The position numbers and the translations under genes were made by a program. The notes below the pieces were generated by a model. That model had not been told where the DNA came from. It worked only from the letters and a program-made list of their open reading frames with translations, and did not search any database. From Pseudomonadota bacterium (lineage in GTDB: Bacteria > Myxococcota_A > Polyangia > Polyangiales > Polyangiaceae), in assembly GCA_023431345.1 (NCBI GenBank), contig JAEYWK010000184.1, positions 13,415 to 77,414 on the forward strand: a DNA stretch of 64,000 nt, written 5' to 3'. Positions 49,659 through 58,290 of this stretch are shown here, piece by piece; the first letter of the stretch is position 1; each line of letters opens with the position of its first letter.

Positions 49659-52600
49659 ATGCGCTCGTTTACAGATATTTTCATCAAGCACCCGGTGCTG
49701 GCGTTGGTCGTGAACCTGGTGCTCGTGCTCGTGGGGCTACGCGCGCTGAGCTCGCTGCCCGTGCAACAGTACCCGCAGATCGAGAGCTCTTCGGTCGTCA
49801 TCACCACCGTCTACACCGGCGCCAGCGCCGAGACCGTGCGCGGTTTCCTGACCACGCCCATCGAGCGCGCGGTCTCGGCGATCAGCGGCGTCGATCACCT
49901 CGAGTCGACCAGCCGCGGCGGCGTCAGCACCGTGACGATCCGGCTGAAGCTGAATCACAGCAGCACGGCGGCGCTGGCGGAGGTGACGGCGCGGCTGCAG
50001 CAGGTGCGCTCGGAGCTGCCGGCCGAAGCAGAGCCGCCGGTCGTGGAGGTGCAGCGCGCCGATCGCCCCTACGCCTCGTTCTATTTGAGCTTCACGAGCG
50101 ACGAGCGTCGCCCGCCCGAGGTGACGGACTTCCTGCTGCGCACGCTGCAGCCGCAGCTGGCAACGCTGCCGGGCGTGCAGCGCGTGACCTTCGAGGGTGG
50201 TCAACAGATCGCCATGCGCGTCTGGATCGATCCCGAGAAGCTGGCCGCGCTGGGGCTCGCTCCCGGCGACGTTTACTCGGCCCTGCAGCGCAACAACTAC
50301 TTGGCGGCGGTTGGCCGTACCAAGAACGAGCTGGTGCAGGTGAACCTGCTCGCCAACACCGACCTGCGCTCGGCGGACGAGTTCCGCGACCTGATCGTGG
50401 CGGAGCGCGACGGCGCCATGGTTCGCCTGCGTGACGTCGCGAAGGTGGAGTTGGGCGCCGAAGAGGCCGACATGGTCGCCAAGCACAGCCGTAAGGAAGC
50501 GGTTTACCTCGGCGTGTGGCCCTTGATCGGCGAAAATGAAATCGACGTGGCGCATCGCTTGCGCGAAGAGATGGAGCGCATTCGGGGGACCCTGCCGCCC
50601 GACATCGACATGCAGATGGCCTACGACGGGACCGTCTTCATGGAAGACGCGCTCGAAGAGATCAGTAAGACCCTGATCGAGACGATCGTGATCGTAGGCG
50701 CGGTGGTGTTCTTGTTCTTGGGCTCCATCCGCACCGCGCTGGTGCCGCTCGTCGCGATGCCGATCTCGCTCGTGGGCGCGACGATCGTGATGTACGTGGC
50801 CGGCTTCAGCCTCAACCTGCTCACGATTCTGGCGATCGTGCTGGCGGTGGGGCTCGTGGTGGACGACGCCATCGTGGTGGTCGAGAACGTCGAGCGCCAC
50901 GTGCAAGAGGGCCGGACGCGCAGACAGGCCGCGCTGATCGCGGCCCGCGAGCTGATGGGGCCGATCCTGGCCATGACGGTCACGCTCGTTGCGGTGTACG
51001 CCCCGATCGGATTCCAGGGCGGCCTCACGGGGGCGCTGTTCCTCGAGTTCGCGATCACGCTGGCGGCCGCCGTCGTCGTCTCCGGCATCGTGGCCGTGAC
51101 CCTGTCGCCGATCATGAGCGCACGCTTCGTGCACGAGCGCGGTCACGAGGGGCGCCTGACCAAGCTCGTGAATCGGGGCTTCGAGGCGGTCAAGCGCGCC
51201 TACGCGCGCGCGCTGGACGGCGCGCTCTCGATCCGCTGGGCCGTGGTCGCCGCCTCCGCGCTCGTGACCCTGGCGGCGTGGCCGCTGTACGAGCACTCGC
51301 GCCGCGAGCTCGCGCCCGTCGAAGACCAGAGTCACATCAGCATGTTCATGCAGGCTTCGCCGGACTCCTCGTTGCCCGCCGCCAACCGCGCCTCGCTCGA
51401 CGTCGTCCAAGCCATCGAGGCGTTTCCGGAGGCGAAATTCATGTGGTCGCTGACCGCGAACTGGGGCGCCTTCGGAGGCATGGTGACCAAGAACTGGAAG
51501 GAGCGCGGGCGCTCGACCGAGCAGATGTACGGCGAGGTTTACCAGGCCGTCTCGCAGATTCCGGGCCTCCAGGTGTTCCCGCGGCTCGATCCGCCGCTGC
51601 CCACGCCGGGGCAGTACGACGTCGAGCTGGTGCTGGCGAGCGACGCGCCGCCGCGCGAGTTCTTGGCGGCGGTGGCGCCGGTGGTGGGCGCGGGCTGGCG
51701 GAGCGGCAAGTTCCTGTACGTCGACACCGATCTCAAGATCGACTTGCCCGAGGCGCGGGTCGTGATCGACCGAGAGCAAGTGGCGGACCTGGGCCTCGAT
51801 CTCAGCAGCGTCGGTCAGTCTCTCGGTACGCTGCTCGGCGGCGGCTACGTGAATCGCTTCAACTACTTCGATCGCAGCTACAAGGTCATCCCCCAGGTGG
51901 GCGATGAAGACCGCGCGACGGTGGGCCCGCTGCTCGACCTGAAGATCAAGGCGCCCGGCGGCGAGCTCGTGCCCGTCTCGACCTTCACCCGCATCGAGAC
52001 GGACGTAGCGCCGCGTACCCTGCAGCGCTTTCAACAGCGCAACGCTCTGCGCGTCTTCGGCGGCGTCAAGCCGGGCGTCACCAAAGAAGAAGGGCTCTCC
52101 GTCCTCGAAGCGGCGGCCGCCAACGTGCCCAGCGTCAAGCACGACTACGCCGGCGAATCTCGCCAGATCCGCCGCGAAGGCTCCGCGCTCACGATGACGC
52201 TCGGCTTCGCGCTGATCCTGATTTACCTGGTGCTCTCCGCGCAGTTTCAGAGCTTCCGCGACCCGATGATCGTGCTGCTGGGCTCCGTTCCGCTCGCGAT
52301 CTCGGGGGCGCTGGTGTTCAGCTTCCTCGATTTGACGACGCTGAACATTTACTCGCAGGTGGGGCTGATCACGCTCGTCGGCTTGATCGCCAAAAACGGC
52401 ATCCTGATCGTCGAGTTCGCGAACAAGCTGCAGGCCCAGGGCAAGGCCAAGCTCGAGGCCCTGCGTGAGGCTTCCATCACCCGGCTGCGGCCGGTTTTGA
52501 TGACGTCGGTGGCGACGGTGTTCGGCCACCTGCCGCTGGTGTTCGTTTCGGGCCCTGGTTCCCAAGCCCGCAACAGCATCGGCATCATCCTCGTCACCGG

Positions 52601-52727
52601 CATGACGATCGGCTCGCTGTTCACGCTGTTCGTCGTGCCCGTCTTCTACTCGCTGATCGCGGCCCAGCACCAGCCGCTCGCCGACGACGACGCGCTGCCG
52701 GGCGCGCTGCCGGCGGCGGCCGAGTGA
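49659..52727 (+). CDS. RND efflux pump permease
   Basis: A 1,022-residue inner-membrane proton-driven exporter of the AcrB/MexF superfamily. The ATG at 49659 is preferred over the earlier in-frame start because MRSFTDIFIKHPVLALVVNL is the typical N-terminus. The FIERPVLA-like first helix is followed by periplasmic loops (ETVRGFLTTPIERAVSAISG) and the RND motif with Asp pair GLVVDDAIVVVENVERH (helix 4), then the second half with QSHISMFMQASPDSS, IYLVLSAQFQSF and FVSGPGSQARNSIGI. The helix-4 aspartates needed for proton coupling are intact. Cargo cannot be told from sequence. No outer-membrane channel gene is adjacent; TolC-like protein must be elsewhere. Confidence 0.95.
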   Translation: MRSFTDIFIKHPVLALVVNLVLVLVGLRALSSLPVQQYPQIESSSVVITTVYTGASAETVRGFLTTPIERAVSAISGVDHLESTSRGGVSTVTIRLKLNHSSTAALAEVTARLQQVRSELPAEAEPPVVEVQRADRPYASFYLSFTSDERRPPEVTDFLLRTLQPQLATLPGVQRVTFEGGQQIAMRVWIDPEKLAALGLAPGDVYSALQRNNYLAAVGRTKNELVQVNLLANTDLRSADEFRDLIVAERDGAMVRLRDVAKVELGAEEADMVAKHSRKEAVYLGVWPLIGENEIDVAHRLREEMERIRGTLPPDIDMQMAYDGTVFMEDALEEISKTLIETIVIVGAVVFLFLGSIRTALVPLVAMPISLVGATIVMYVAGFSLNLLTILAIVLAVGLVVDDAIVVVENVERHVQEGRTRRQAALIAARELMGPILAMTVTLVAVYAPIGFQGGLTGALFLEFAITLAAAVVVSGIVAVTLSPIMSARFVHERGHEGRLTKLVNRGFEAVKRAYARALDGALSIRWAVVAASALVTLAAWPLYEHSRRELAPVEDQSHISMFMQASPDSSLPAANRASLDVVQAIEAFPEAKFMWSLTANWGAFGGMVTKNWKERGRSTEQMYGEVYQAVSQIPGLQVFPRLDPPLPTPGQYDVELVLASDAPPREFLAAVAPVVGAGWRSGKFLYVDTDLKIDLPEARVVIDREQVADLGLDLSSVGQSLGTLLGGGYVNRFNYFDRSYKVIPQVGDEDRATVGPLLDLKIKAPGGELVPVSTFTRIETDVAPRTLQRFQQRNALRVFGGVKPGVTKEEGLSVLEAAAANVPSVKHDYAGESRQIRREGSALTMTLGFALILIYLVLSAQFQSFRDPMIVLLGSVPLAISGALVFSFLDLTTLNIYSQVGLITLVGLIAKNGILIVEFANKLQAQGKAKLEALREASITRLRPVLMTSVATVFGHLPLVFVSGPGSQARNSIGIILVTGMTIGSLFTLFVVPVFYSLIAAQHQPLADDDALPGALPAAAE

Positions 52728-52857
52728 GGCGACGCCCGGCGAAGGCGGCCCGTCGCGTCTTCGCGCCGCCTTCCCGGGCTTGGGAGCCGCTCCCTCGCAG
52801 GGCTCGGATATTTCCCGTTGACGCGCGGTCGCCGCGCGCGCGAGGTCCCGACCGCTC

Positions 52858-53763
52858 ATGGCGTCCGATCTTACCGCGTTCGACCACCTGCTCGGGCGCT
52901 CGACCCAGCTCGAGCTGAAACGCATCGGCCCCTCCGGCGCGTTCCTGGGCCAGCGCGAGAGTGACGCGCGAGCGCCGACCTTGCTCTTGCTCGGTCCAGA
53001 GATCCCCGAGGGCGCGCGGGTGGGCGACGTGCTCGAGGTGTTCGTGTACCTGGACTCCGAGGATCGACCGCTCGCGACGACCCGCGCGCCCAAGCTCTCG
53101 CTGGGCGAGGTCACGTTCCTGCGCGTGAGCGCGGTGACGAAGTTCGGAGCGTTCGTCGACTGGGGATTGCCCAAAGAGCTGCTCGTTCCCTTCTCGCAGC
53201 AGACGCACGAGTTGGTCGTCGGCTCTCGCCAGCCGATTGGGCTCTACTTGGACGACAGCGGTAGGCTCGCCGGCACCATGCGCGTGACGGAAATGCTCCG
53301 TCAGCGAGCGCGTCGCTTCGAGCAAGACGAGTGGGTTCAGGGCGAAGCTTGGCGTTGGGATCCGGAGATTGGTCTGTTCATGATCGTCGAGCGAAGCGCG
53401 CTGGGCTTGGTGCCGTGGCAAGAGCCTCACGGTCTCTCGCGGGGTCAGGCGGCCAAGGTTCGCGTCACGAACGTGCTGCCGGACGGCAAGCTAGAGCTGT
53501 CGCTGCGGGCCTTTGCCCACGAGCACATCGAAGGGGACGCCGAGCGCATCCTCGAGCTCTTGAGATCGAAAGCGCCCCCGCGCGTCGGTGACAAGTCAGC
53601 GCCGGACGAGCTGCGTCAGCTCTTCGGCCTCAGCAAGAAGGCCTTCAAGCGCGCCGTCGGCTATTTGCTCAAGCAGGGCCTCGCCGAGGTGGACCGCGAC
53701 GGCTTCCTGCGCGCGCTGGCGGCGCCGGCGGGCGCGTCGAAGCCGGGCCCGCCCCAGCGTTAG
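52858..53763 (+). CDS. CvfB-like S1-domain RNA-binding protein
   Basis: A 301-residue protein of the CvfB/S1-like family. N-terminal S1-like segment with LELKRIGPSGAFLG and VLEVFVYLDSEDRPLATTRA, a second S1 segment with EVTFLRVSAVTKFGAFVDWG and LPKELLVPFSQQ, a third with YLDDSGRLAGTMRV, and a C-terminal winged helix (SAPDELRQLFGLSKKAFKRA, VGYLLKQGLAEVDRDG). The family binds RNA and affects virulence regulators in staphylococci; a role in myxobacteria is not established. It lies 130 bases after the RND pump gene, likely its own transcript. Confidence 0.85.
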   Translation: MASDLTAFDHLLGRSTQLELKRIGPSGAFLGQRESDARAPTLLLLGPEIPEGARVGDVLEVFVYLDSEDRPLATTRAPKLSLGEVTFLRVSAVTKFGAFVDWGLPKELLVPFSQQTHELVVGSRQPIGLYLDDSGRLAGTMRVTEMLRQRARRFEQDEWVQGEAWRWDPEIGLFMIVERSALGLVPWQEPHGLSRGQAAKVRVTNVLPDGKLELSLRAFAHEHIEGDAERILELLRSKAPPRVGDKSAPDELRQLFGLSKKAFKRAVGYLLKQGLAEVDRDGFLRALAAPAGASKPGPPQR

Positions 53764-53776
53764 GACCCGCGACGGG

Positions 53777-54316
53777 CTACGCCACCGCCCGTCGGCTCAA
53801 GAACCCTCGCACCTCGGCGTCGGTCAGCTCGCGGCAGGTGTCGGCGGCCTGCAGCATCGCGGCCGCTTGGTTTTCTCGGCTCGGCGCGATGCCGAGCAGG
53901 TGCACGCGCACCCCCAGCTCTTGCGCGGTTTCCAGCGCCGGCCGCAGGTCGTCGTCTCCGGTCAGCACGAGCGCGTCGGCCATGCCGCGGCTCTGGGCGA
54001 GCGTCACCACGTCGCGCGCGAGCAGCTCATCGACGCCCTGCTGACCACCCTCGCTCATGGCGCCGAGCCGGAGCTTGACGTTCGCCCGGTAGGCGAGGGC
54101 GACGTGCGAAGGAGTCGGACCGGTCGAGGCCCCGTCGTACCAGTACACGCGGAGCAGCGGCAGCCCGCTCTGCTCGGCCGAGATCCGCGCGAGCAGCGCG
54201 AGCAGCGCGTCGTAGTCGAGCAGCAGCTGAGACCTCGGCAGCTTCTGGCCGGCGATGCTCTGCGAACCCGAGGCGAACACGTAGCCCGCGTCGACGAAAA
54301 TGGCAGCTCGGTCCAT
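53777..54316 (-). CDS. NYN-domain protein (predicted RNase)
   Basis: A 179-residue protein of the NYN/PIN-like nuclease family. The ATG at 54316 gives RAAIFVDAGYVF, the typical first strand with the metal-binding Asp. Other elements: LLRVYWYDGAS, GQQGVDELLARDVVTLA, and ADALVLTGDDDLRPALETAQ with the conserved TGDxD acidic block, then GVRVHLLGIAPS. Catalytic acidic positions are kept. The family cuts structured or double-stranded RNA in several organisms. The C-terminus has a short helical tail (LTDAEVRGFLSRRA). It diverges from the LEA2 lipoprotein gene, 40 bases between starts. Confidence 0.8.
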   Translation of the reverse strand: MDRAAIFVDAGYVFASGSQSIAGQKLPRSQLLLDYDALLALLARISAEQSGLPLLRVYWYDGASTGPTPSHVALAYRANVKLRLGAMSEGGQQGVDELLARDVVTLAQSRGMADALVLTGDDDLRPALETAQELGVRVHLLGIAPSRENQAAAMLQAADTCRELTDAEVRGFLSRRAVA

Positions 54317-54356
54317 GGCAGCTCGTTCTACTCCGGCGAGCGCTATACTGGCGAGG

Positions 54357-54857
54357 ATGAAGCGCCGCGCCAGTTTGCTGCTCCTCGCGTCATTGCTCGC
54401 GGTGGGATGCTCGAAGCCCAAGGCTCCTTCGCTCGTGCCCCGCTCGGCGCAGGTGAGCGCCATCAAGCCCGACGGCGTGCAGCTGGCCCTGGTGCTGGCG
54501 GCCCACAATCCGAACGGCTTTCCCATCGTCGCCAGCAGCGTGACGGGCAGCTTCGAGCTGCAAGATGGTAAGGTGCTGGGGCGCGCGCAGAGCACGGAGG
54601 CATTCACGATTCCGGCCGAGGGCGACCAGGACATCCAGGCGTTGCTCGACGTCCGCTTCAACAGCATGTCCGCTCTGGCGCCGTACGCGCTCGCGGCGAA
54701 AGCGCTGCCGTATCGCATTCGCGGCAGCGCGCGCATCGGGGGCGAGCGCCTGAACGTCGACGTCCCGTTCACGATCGAAGGCCAGCTCACCCCCGAGCAA
54801 GTGGTGGCGGCGGGGCTGAACGGAGCCGCCAAGCTCCTCGCCCCCGGCCCGCTCTAG
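54357..54857 (+). CDS. LEA type 2 lipoprotein
   Basis: A 166-residue lipoprotein. The ATG at 54357, with GAGG just before it, gives signal MKRRASLLLLASLLAVGC (Cys18). The mature part is a LEA_2 beta-sandwich: KPDGVQLALVLAAHNPNGFP, IVASSVTGSFELQDGKVLGR, FTIPAEGDQDIQALLDVRF and GGERLNVDVPFTIEGQLTPE. LEA_2 domains occur in envelope proteins of many bacteria, often lipoproteins, with no known activity. A TATACT hexamer (about 54344) may be a -10 element for this gene. Confidence 0.8.
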   Translation: MKRRASLLLLASLLAVGCSKPKAPSLVPRSAQVSAIKPDGVQLALVLAAHNPNGFPIVASSVTGSFELQDGKVLGRAQSTEAFTIPAEGDQDIQALLDVRFNSMSALAPYALAAKALPYRIRGSARIGGERLNVDVPFTIEGQLTPEQVVAAGLNGAAKLLAPGPL

Positions 54858-54922
54858 CGTCGAGCGGACCGGAGTGAGCGGCGCGCGTCTGGCAATCACG
54901 GCGCGCGTCGGCGTTCCCGTCG

Positions 54923-56065
54923 CTAGCTTCGCGCTCGGTCCGCTAGTGAGAAGCGGCGATCGAAGCCGTCGAGGTTTTTGTGCACCACCGCCTGGAAGCA
55001 CTCGGAGGTGCCTTGCAGGGCGATGCGCCAAGACCAGCCGAGGAACAAGCTCCACAGGCGGAACCAGCGCTCGCCGTAGGTGGCCACGATGCGCTCGCGG
55101 CTGGCCTGCCAGTTGTCTTGCCAGCGCTGGAGCGTGAGCGCGTAGTGAACGCTGACGTTCTCCACCGAGTGGATACCGAGCCCCGCCTTCTCCATGGCCT
55201 TGGCCATCTCGCTCAGCGGGAGCGAGGCGTCGGCGCCCGGGAAGATGTACTTGTTCATGAACAGGCCCCACACCATGTCTTCCGGTCGCATGCCGACGGG
55301 AGGCACCCCGAGCGGACCGCCGCGGCGCAAGCCGCACCACTGCACCACGAACAGCCCGTCGTCTTTCAAGTGGTCGCGCACGACGTCGAAATACTTCGAT
55401 AGGTTCTTCACGCCGACGTGCTCCACCATCTCGAGGCTCACGATGCGGTCGTACTTCTGCGGGGGAATGTCGCGGTAGTCGAGGCACAGCACGCGCGCGC
55501 GTTCGCTGACGCCGCGGCTGGCGATGCGCGCGTTACCGAAGGCGGCGCCCGTTTCTGCGATCGTGACGCCGGTGACGTCGGCGCCGAACTCCTCCGCCGC
55601 GTGCGCGACGAGCGTGCCCCAGCCGCAGCCAATGTCGAGCAACGTGTGCCCAGGCTCCAGCCTCAGCTTGCGGCAGACAGCGTTCATCTTGTTGCGCTGC
55701 GCCTGCTCGAGCGACTCTTCCGGGTGGAGGAAGAGGCCGCTCGTGTAGATCATCGACTCGCCCAAGAACGCCTGGAAGAAGTCGTCGCCGCGGTCGTAGT
55801 GATCACGGACGATGCGTTGGTCTTGAGACTTGGAGTGGATGAGCCACTCCGGCAGCATGCGGGTGACGAGAAAACGCAGGTGCTCGCGGGTGATGCGGAA
55901 GTCGACCAGGTCGGCGCGCGCGTCGAGAAAGTCGGACAAATTCGGGATGTCGAGCGAGCCGTCGAGATAGGCTTCGTGCAGCTCCGCCATCGAAAGCGGG
56001 CGAGCCTGGTGACGCTCTGCGGTGCGCGCGTCTGCGAAGACGACGTAGTCGGAAAGTAGTGCCAT
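54923..56065 (-). CDS. Cyclopropane-fatty-acid-synthase-like methyltransferase
   Basis: A 380-residue SAM-dependent methyltransferase of the mycolic/cyclopropane fatty acid synthase family, which methylates double bonds of membrane lipid acyl chains. The ATG at 56065 has GGAGGATC upstream. N-terminal region IVRDHYDRGDDFFQAFLGES, SAM site LEPGHTLLDIGCGWGTLVAH, MTGVTIAETGAAFGNARIAS-like TGVTIAE block, LDYRDIPPQKYDRIVSLEMV, EHVGVKNLSKYFDVV, and C-terminal LQRWQDNWQASRERIVATYG. Full family length. No partner gene is adjacent. A similar enzyme could instead act on other lipids, so the exact product is open. Confidence 0.87.
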   Translation of the reverse strand: MALLSDYVVFADARTAERHQARPLSMAELHEAYLDGSLDIPNLSDFLDARADLVDFRITREHLRFLVTRMLPEWLIHSKSQDQRIVRDHYDRGDDFFQAFLGESMIYTSGLFLHPEESLEQAQRNKMNAVCRKLRLEPGHTLLDIGCGWGTLVAHAAEEFGADVTGVTIAETGAAFGNARIASRGVSERARVLCLDYRDIPPQKYDRIVSLEMVEHVGVKNLSKYFDVVRDHLKDDGLFVVQWCGLRRGGPLGVPPVGMRPEDMVWGLFMNKYIFPGADASLPLSEMAKAMEKAGLGIHSVENVSVHYALTLQRWQDNWQASRERIVATYGERWFRLWSLFLGWSWRIALQGTSECFQAVVHKNLDGFDRRFSLADRARS

Positions 56066-56277
56066 CGGTGATCCTCCGCGCTCCAAATTGCGCCTCGGAT
56101 CCCGCGCCGTCCATTCGCGTTCGATTCAGGTTCGGCTCGGCGAGCTTCAGAGCCCAGACGAGGCAGGGCGCGTGAATTTCGCCGCTCGCCACGCTGCGCG
56201 CTTCGGGTTTGTGTCGGTACGGTTCGAGCCATTCCCGCTGCCGAGCGACTCGCGAATGGCTCGAGGCCCGCGAGCGG

Positions 56278-56499
56278 CTAGGCGCAAGCCCTGGCTTGCT
56301 GGAGCCCGGCTTCGGTGAGGCGCCACGCAAAGCCGCCGGGGACCCCGAACACGCGCTGCAGCAGCCCGCTGTTTTCGAGATTGCGGTGGTCGTCAGTCGC
56401 GATGCCTGCGTCGAAGCAGTAGCCCGAGCGCTCGGGAGAACCAGCCGCGATGTAGCGTTCCGCGATCAGCGCGAGCAGCTTACTCGTCGAATCGTTCAT
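56278..56499 (-). CDS. Small hypothetical protein
   Basis: A 73-residue protein from ATG 56499: STSKLLALIAERYIAAGSPE, RSGYCFDAGIATDDHRNLEN, SGLLQRVFGVPGGFAWRLTE. The pattern (helix, short turn, helix, wing-like FAWRLTEAGL) suggests a compact winged-helix-like domain. No family is recognised. Divergent from the NTF2-like protein gene. Confidence 0.5.
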   Translation of the reverse strand: MNDSTSKLLALIAERYIAAGSPERSGYCFDAGIATDDHRNLENSGLLQRVFGVPGGFAWRLTEAGLQQARACA

Positions 56500-56709
56500 T
56501 CGCGTTACGCTAGCTTGGCGGCGCGTGCGCCGTACACCAACGAACGGATGGAGCCGGGCGCGGCTTTGTGTCACAGCTTACATTGCCCTCCTTCGGCGCC
56601 GTCCAGCCGGGAGCAGCCTGCTCCTCGCGCGAAGGCCGGAGTTTGAGGCCCTGAATGCGCGGCTGCGACACTACTGGCTCGCTCCTCGAAACAGGAGGAC
56701 AATCCTTCG

Positions 56710-57168
56710 ATGTCACCCCGGCGGATAGCGCTGCTCGTCATCGCTTTGGTGGCCGCGGTCGTCGTCGGGCTCTGGATCCATCGCTCCGACGCAGAGCAGG
56801 TGCGTGACGCGGCGGACGCCATCGTCGAGGCGGCGAATCAGGGGCCAAGCGAGCTCGCGCACGCGCTCGAGCAGCACGCCACGCAAGACGTGACGATGAT
56901 CGTGTCGGATTTGCCCGAGCCGCTCGTCGGTCGCAGCGCGTTGGTTCGCGCTGCGAGCCGCACGCCCGGCGGGCGCAAGCTCAGCTTCCGCATGCAGGGC
57001 GTCGAGATCTCCGTCGAAGGCAGCAACGCGCGTCTGAACGCCGACTTGGTGGCGACCCTGCAGCTCGGCCTGCGTGGCTTGAGCCGTACACGCAGCGGCG
57101 TCGCCCTGTTCCAGAAGATCGACGGGCGCTTTCGGCTCGTGTCGGCCGAGGTGGGCGCCGAGCGCTAG
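56710..57168 (+). CDS. Membrane-anchored NTF2-like hypothetical protein
   Basis: A 152-residue protein. One N-terminal membrane segment (RRIALLVIALVAAVVVGLWI), then helices EQVRDAADAIVEAANQGPSE and strands HATQDVTMIVSDLPEPLVGR, SFRMQGVEISVEGSNARLNA and VALFQKIDGRFRLVSAEVGA. Helix-then-curved-sheet order and length fit the NTF2/SnoaL fold, but no motif proves it. ACAGGAGG lies at 56692-56699. It may share a transcript with the YdjM-like gene 50 bases downstream. Function unknown. Confidence 0.55.
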   Translation: MSPRRIALLVIALVAAVVVGLWIHRSDAEQVRDAADAIVEAANQGPSELAHALEQHATQDVTMIVSDLPEPLVGRSALVRAASRTPGGRKLSFRMQGVEISVEGSNARLNADLVATLQLGLRGLSRTRSGVALFQKIDGRFRLVSAEVGAER

Positions 57169-57220
57169 CAGGGCGGGTGCTGGCGTGATACCCGCGAAGC
57201 GTGAGAGCTGAGCGACCCGC

Positions 57221-58213
57221 ATGGATACGTTGACCCACGGGCTGCTCGGCGCGGCCCTGGCGGCGCTACCCCTGCCGCAGCGGCTCGAGCGCGACGGCGC
57301 TGTGTCGGCTCGCGCCAGCTTGCTGGTCAGCGTGCTGGCGGCGGAGCTGCCGGATCTCGACTACCTGCTGCCGGCGGAGGACGCCGTGCTTCACACGTTG
57401 TCAGCGCACCGCGGCTACAGTCATTGCCTGCTCGCGGCGCCGCTGGTCGCGCTCGTGGCCGCGCTACTGACGCGCGGCGTGTTTCGCGGTGCCGCGTTGG
57501 TGCCGCTGTACGCGCGCGCCCTGTTGGCAGTGCCGCTCGCTCACCTGTTGCCTGATCTCTGGACGGGCTGGGGAACGCGATTGCTCTTGCCCTTCTCGGA
57601 GCGGCGCCTTGCCCTCGACTGGACGATGGTCATCGACCCGGTGTTCACCGCTCCGCTCGCGCTCGCGGCGGCTTGGGCCGTGCTGCGCAGACGCAGCTGG
57701 CGCCGGGCGTTCGCGATCGGCGCCGGCGTGGCGACTCTCTACCTGATGTTTCGAGTCGCCTCGGTGACCCAGCTCACGCGCGAAGTGGCGCGGGCCTACC
57801 CGGCAGCGACGAGCGTGCACGTGTTTCCCGCCATGCTGGGGGTGACTCGTTGGCGTTACGTGGCCCGCCTCGGGCCACAGTACGCCGTGGGTTCCGTTAC
57901 GGTCGGGGGCGCGCCGCGCGAGTTGGCGCGCCACCGCGCGTGGCCGAACGGTCCGCTGGACGCCGAGCTGGCCGGCGCTCGTACGGTGAGCGAGGTACTG
58001 CTCTGGGCACGCTTTCCGGTCGTCAGCCACGCGGCGCTCGACGCTGGCGCGACGCGCATCAGCATCGCGGACCTTCGCTATCACCTCGACGGCGCGCCGA
58101 CGCTCACCTTCGTGATCGACGTCGACGGCCGAGGCAAAGTTCGCGCGGCGCGTTTAGACCGCGGCGGCAGCGCGGCCCAGCTGCTCGAACGACTGCGAAA
58201 AGCGCGCAGCTGA
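57221..58213 (+). CDS. YdjM-like metal-dependent membrane hydrolase
   Basis: A 330-residue inner-membrane protein of the YdjM/YbcI (DUF457) family. MDTLTHGLLGAALAAL begins with the conserved DTLTH, followed by PDLDYLL and HRGYSHCLLAAPLVALVAAL, the metal-binding histidine pattern. Five or so membrane helices run through residues 1-175. A C-terminal soluble domain of about 150 residues (about 180-330) with VFPAMLGVTRWRYVARLGPQ follows, longer than in the short family members. Known members are called LexA-regulated in E. coli; activity is unproven. GTG or ATG near 57221 is the only good start. Confidence 0.85.
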   Translation: MDTLTHGLLGAALAALPLPQRLERDGAVSARASLLVSVLAAELPDLDYLLPAEDAVLHTLSAHRGYSHCLLAAPLVALVAALLTRGVFRGAALVPLYARALLAVPLAHLLPDLWTGWGTRLLLPFSERRLALDWTMVIDPVFTAPLALAAAWAVLRRRSWRRAFAIGAGVATLYLMFRVASVTQLTREVARAYPAATSVHVFPAMLGVTRWRYVARLGPQYAVGSVTVGGAPRELARHRAWPNGPLDAELAGARTVSEVLLWARFPVVSHAALDAGATRISIADLRYHLDGAPTLTFVIDVDGRGKVRAARLDRGGSAAQLLERLRKARS

Positions 58214-58290
58214 GCGTTGAGGAGTAAATCTTCACCTCCGTTGGAAGAGCGCCTGCAAGCGCGGGGCGTGTACACTGCTCGCGTCAGCAC

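Noticed and set aside
49737..53174. Very long open frame on the minus strand (over 1,100 codons)
   Set aside because: It lies wholly opposite the RND pump and CvfB-like genes, and its composition (Arg, His, Asp, Gln rich) is that of antisense to GC-rich coding DNA.
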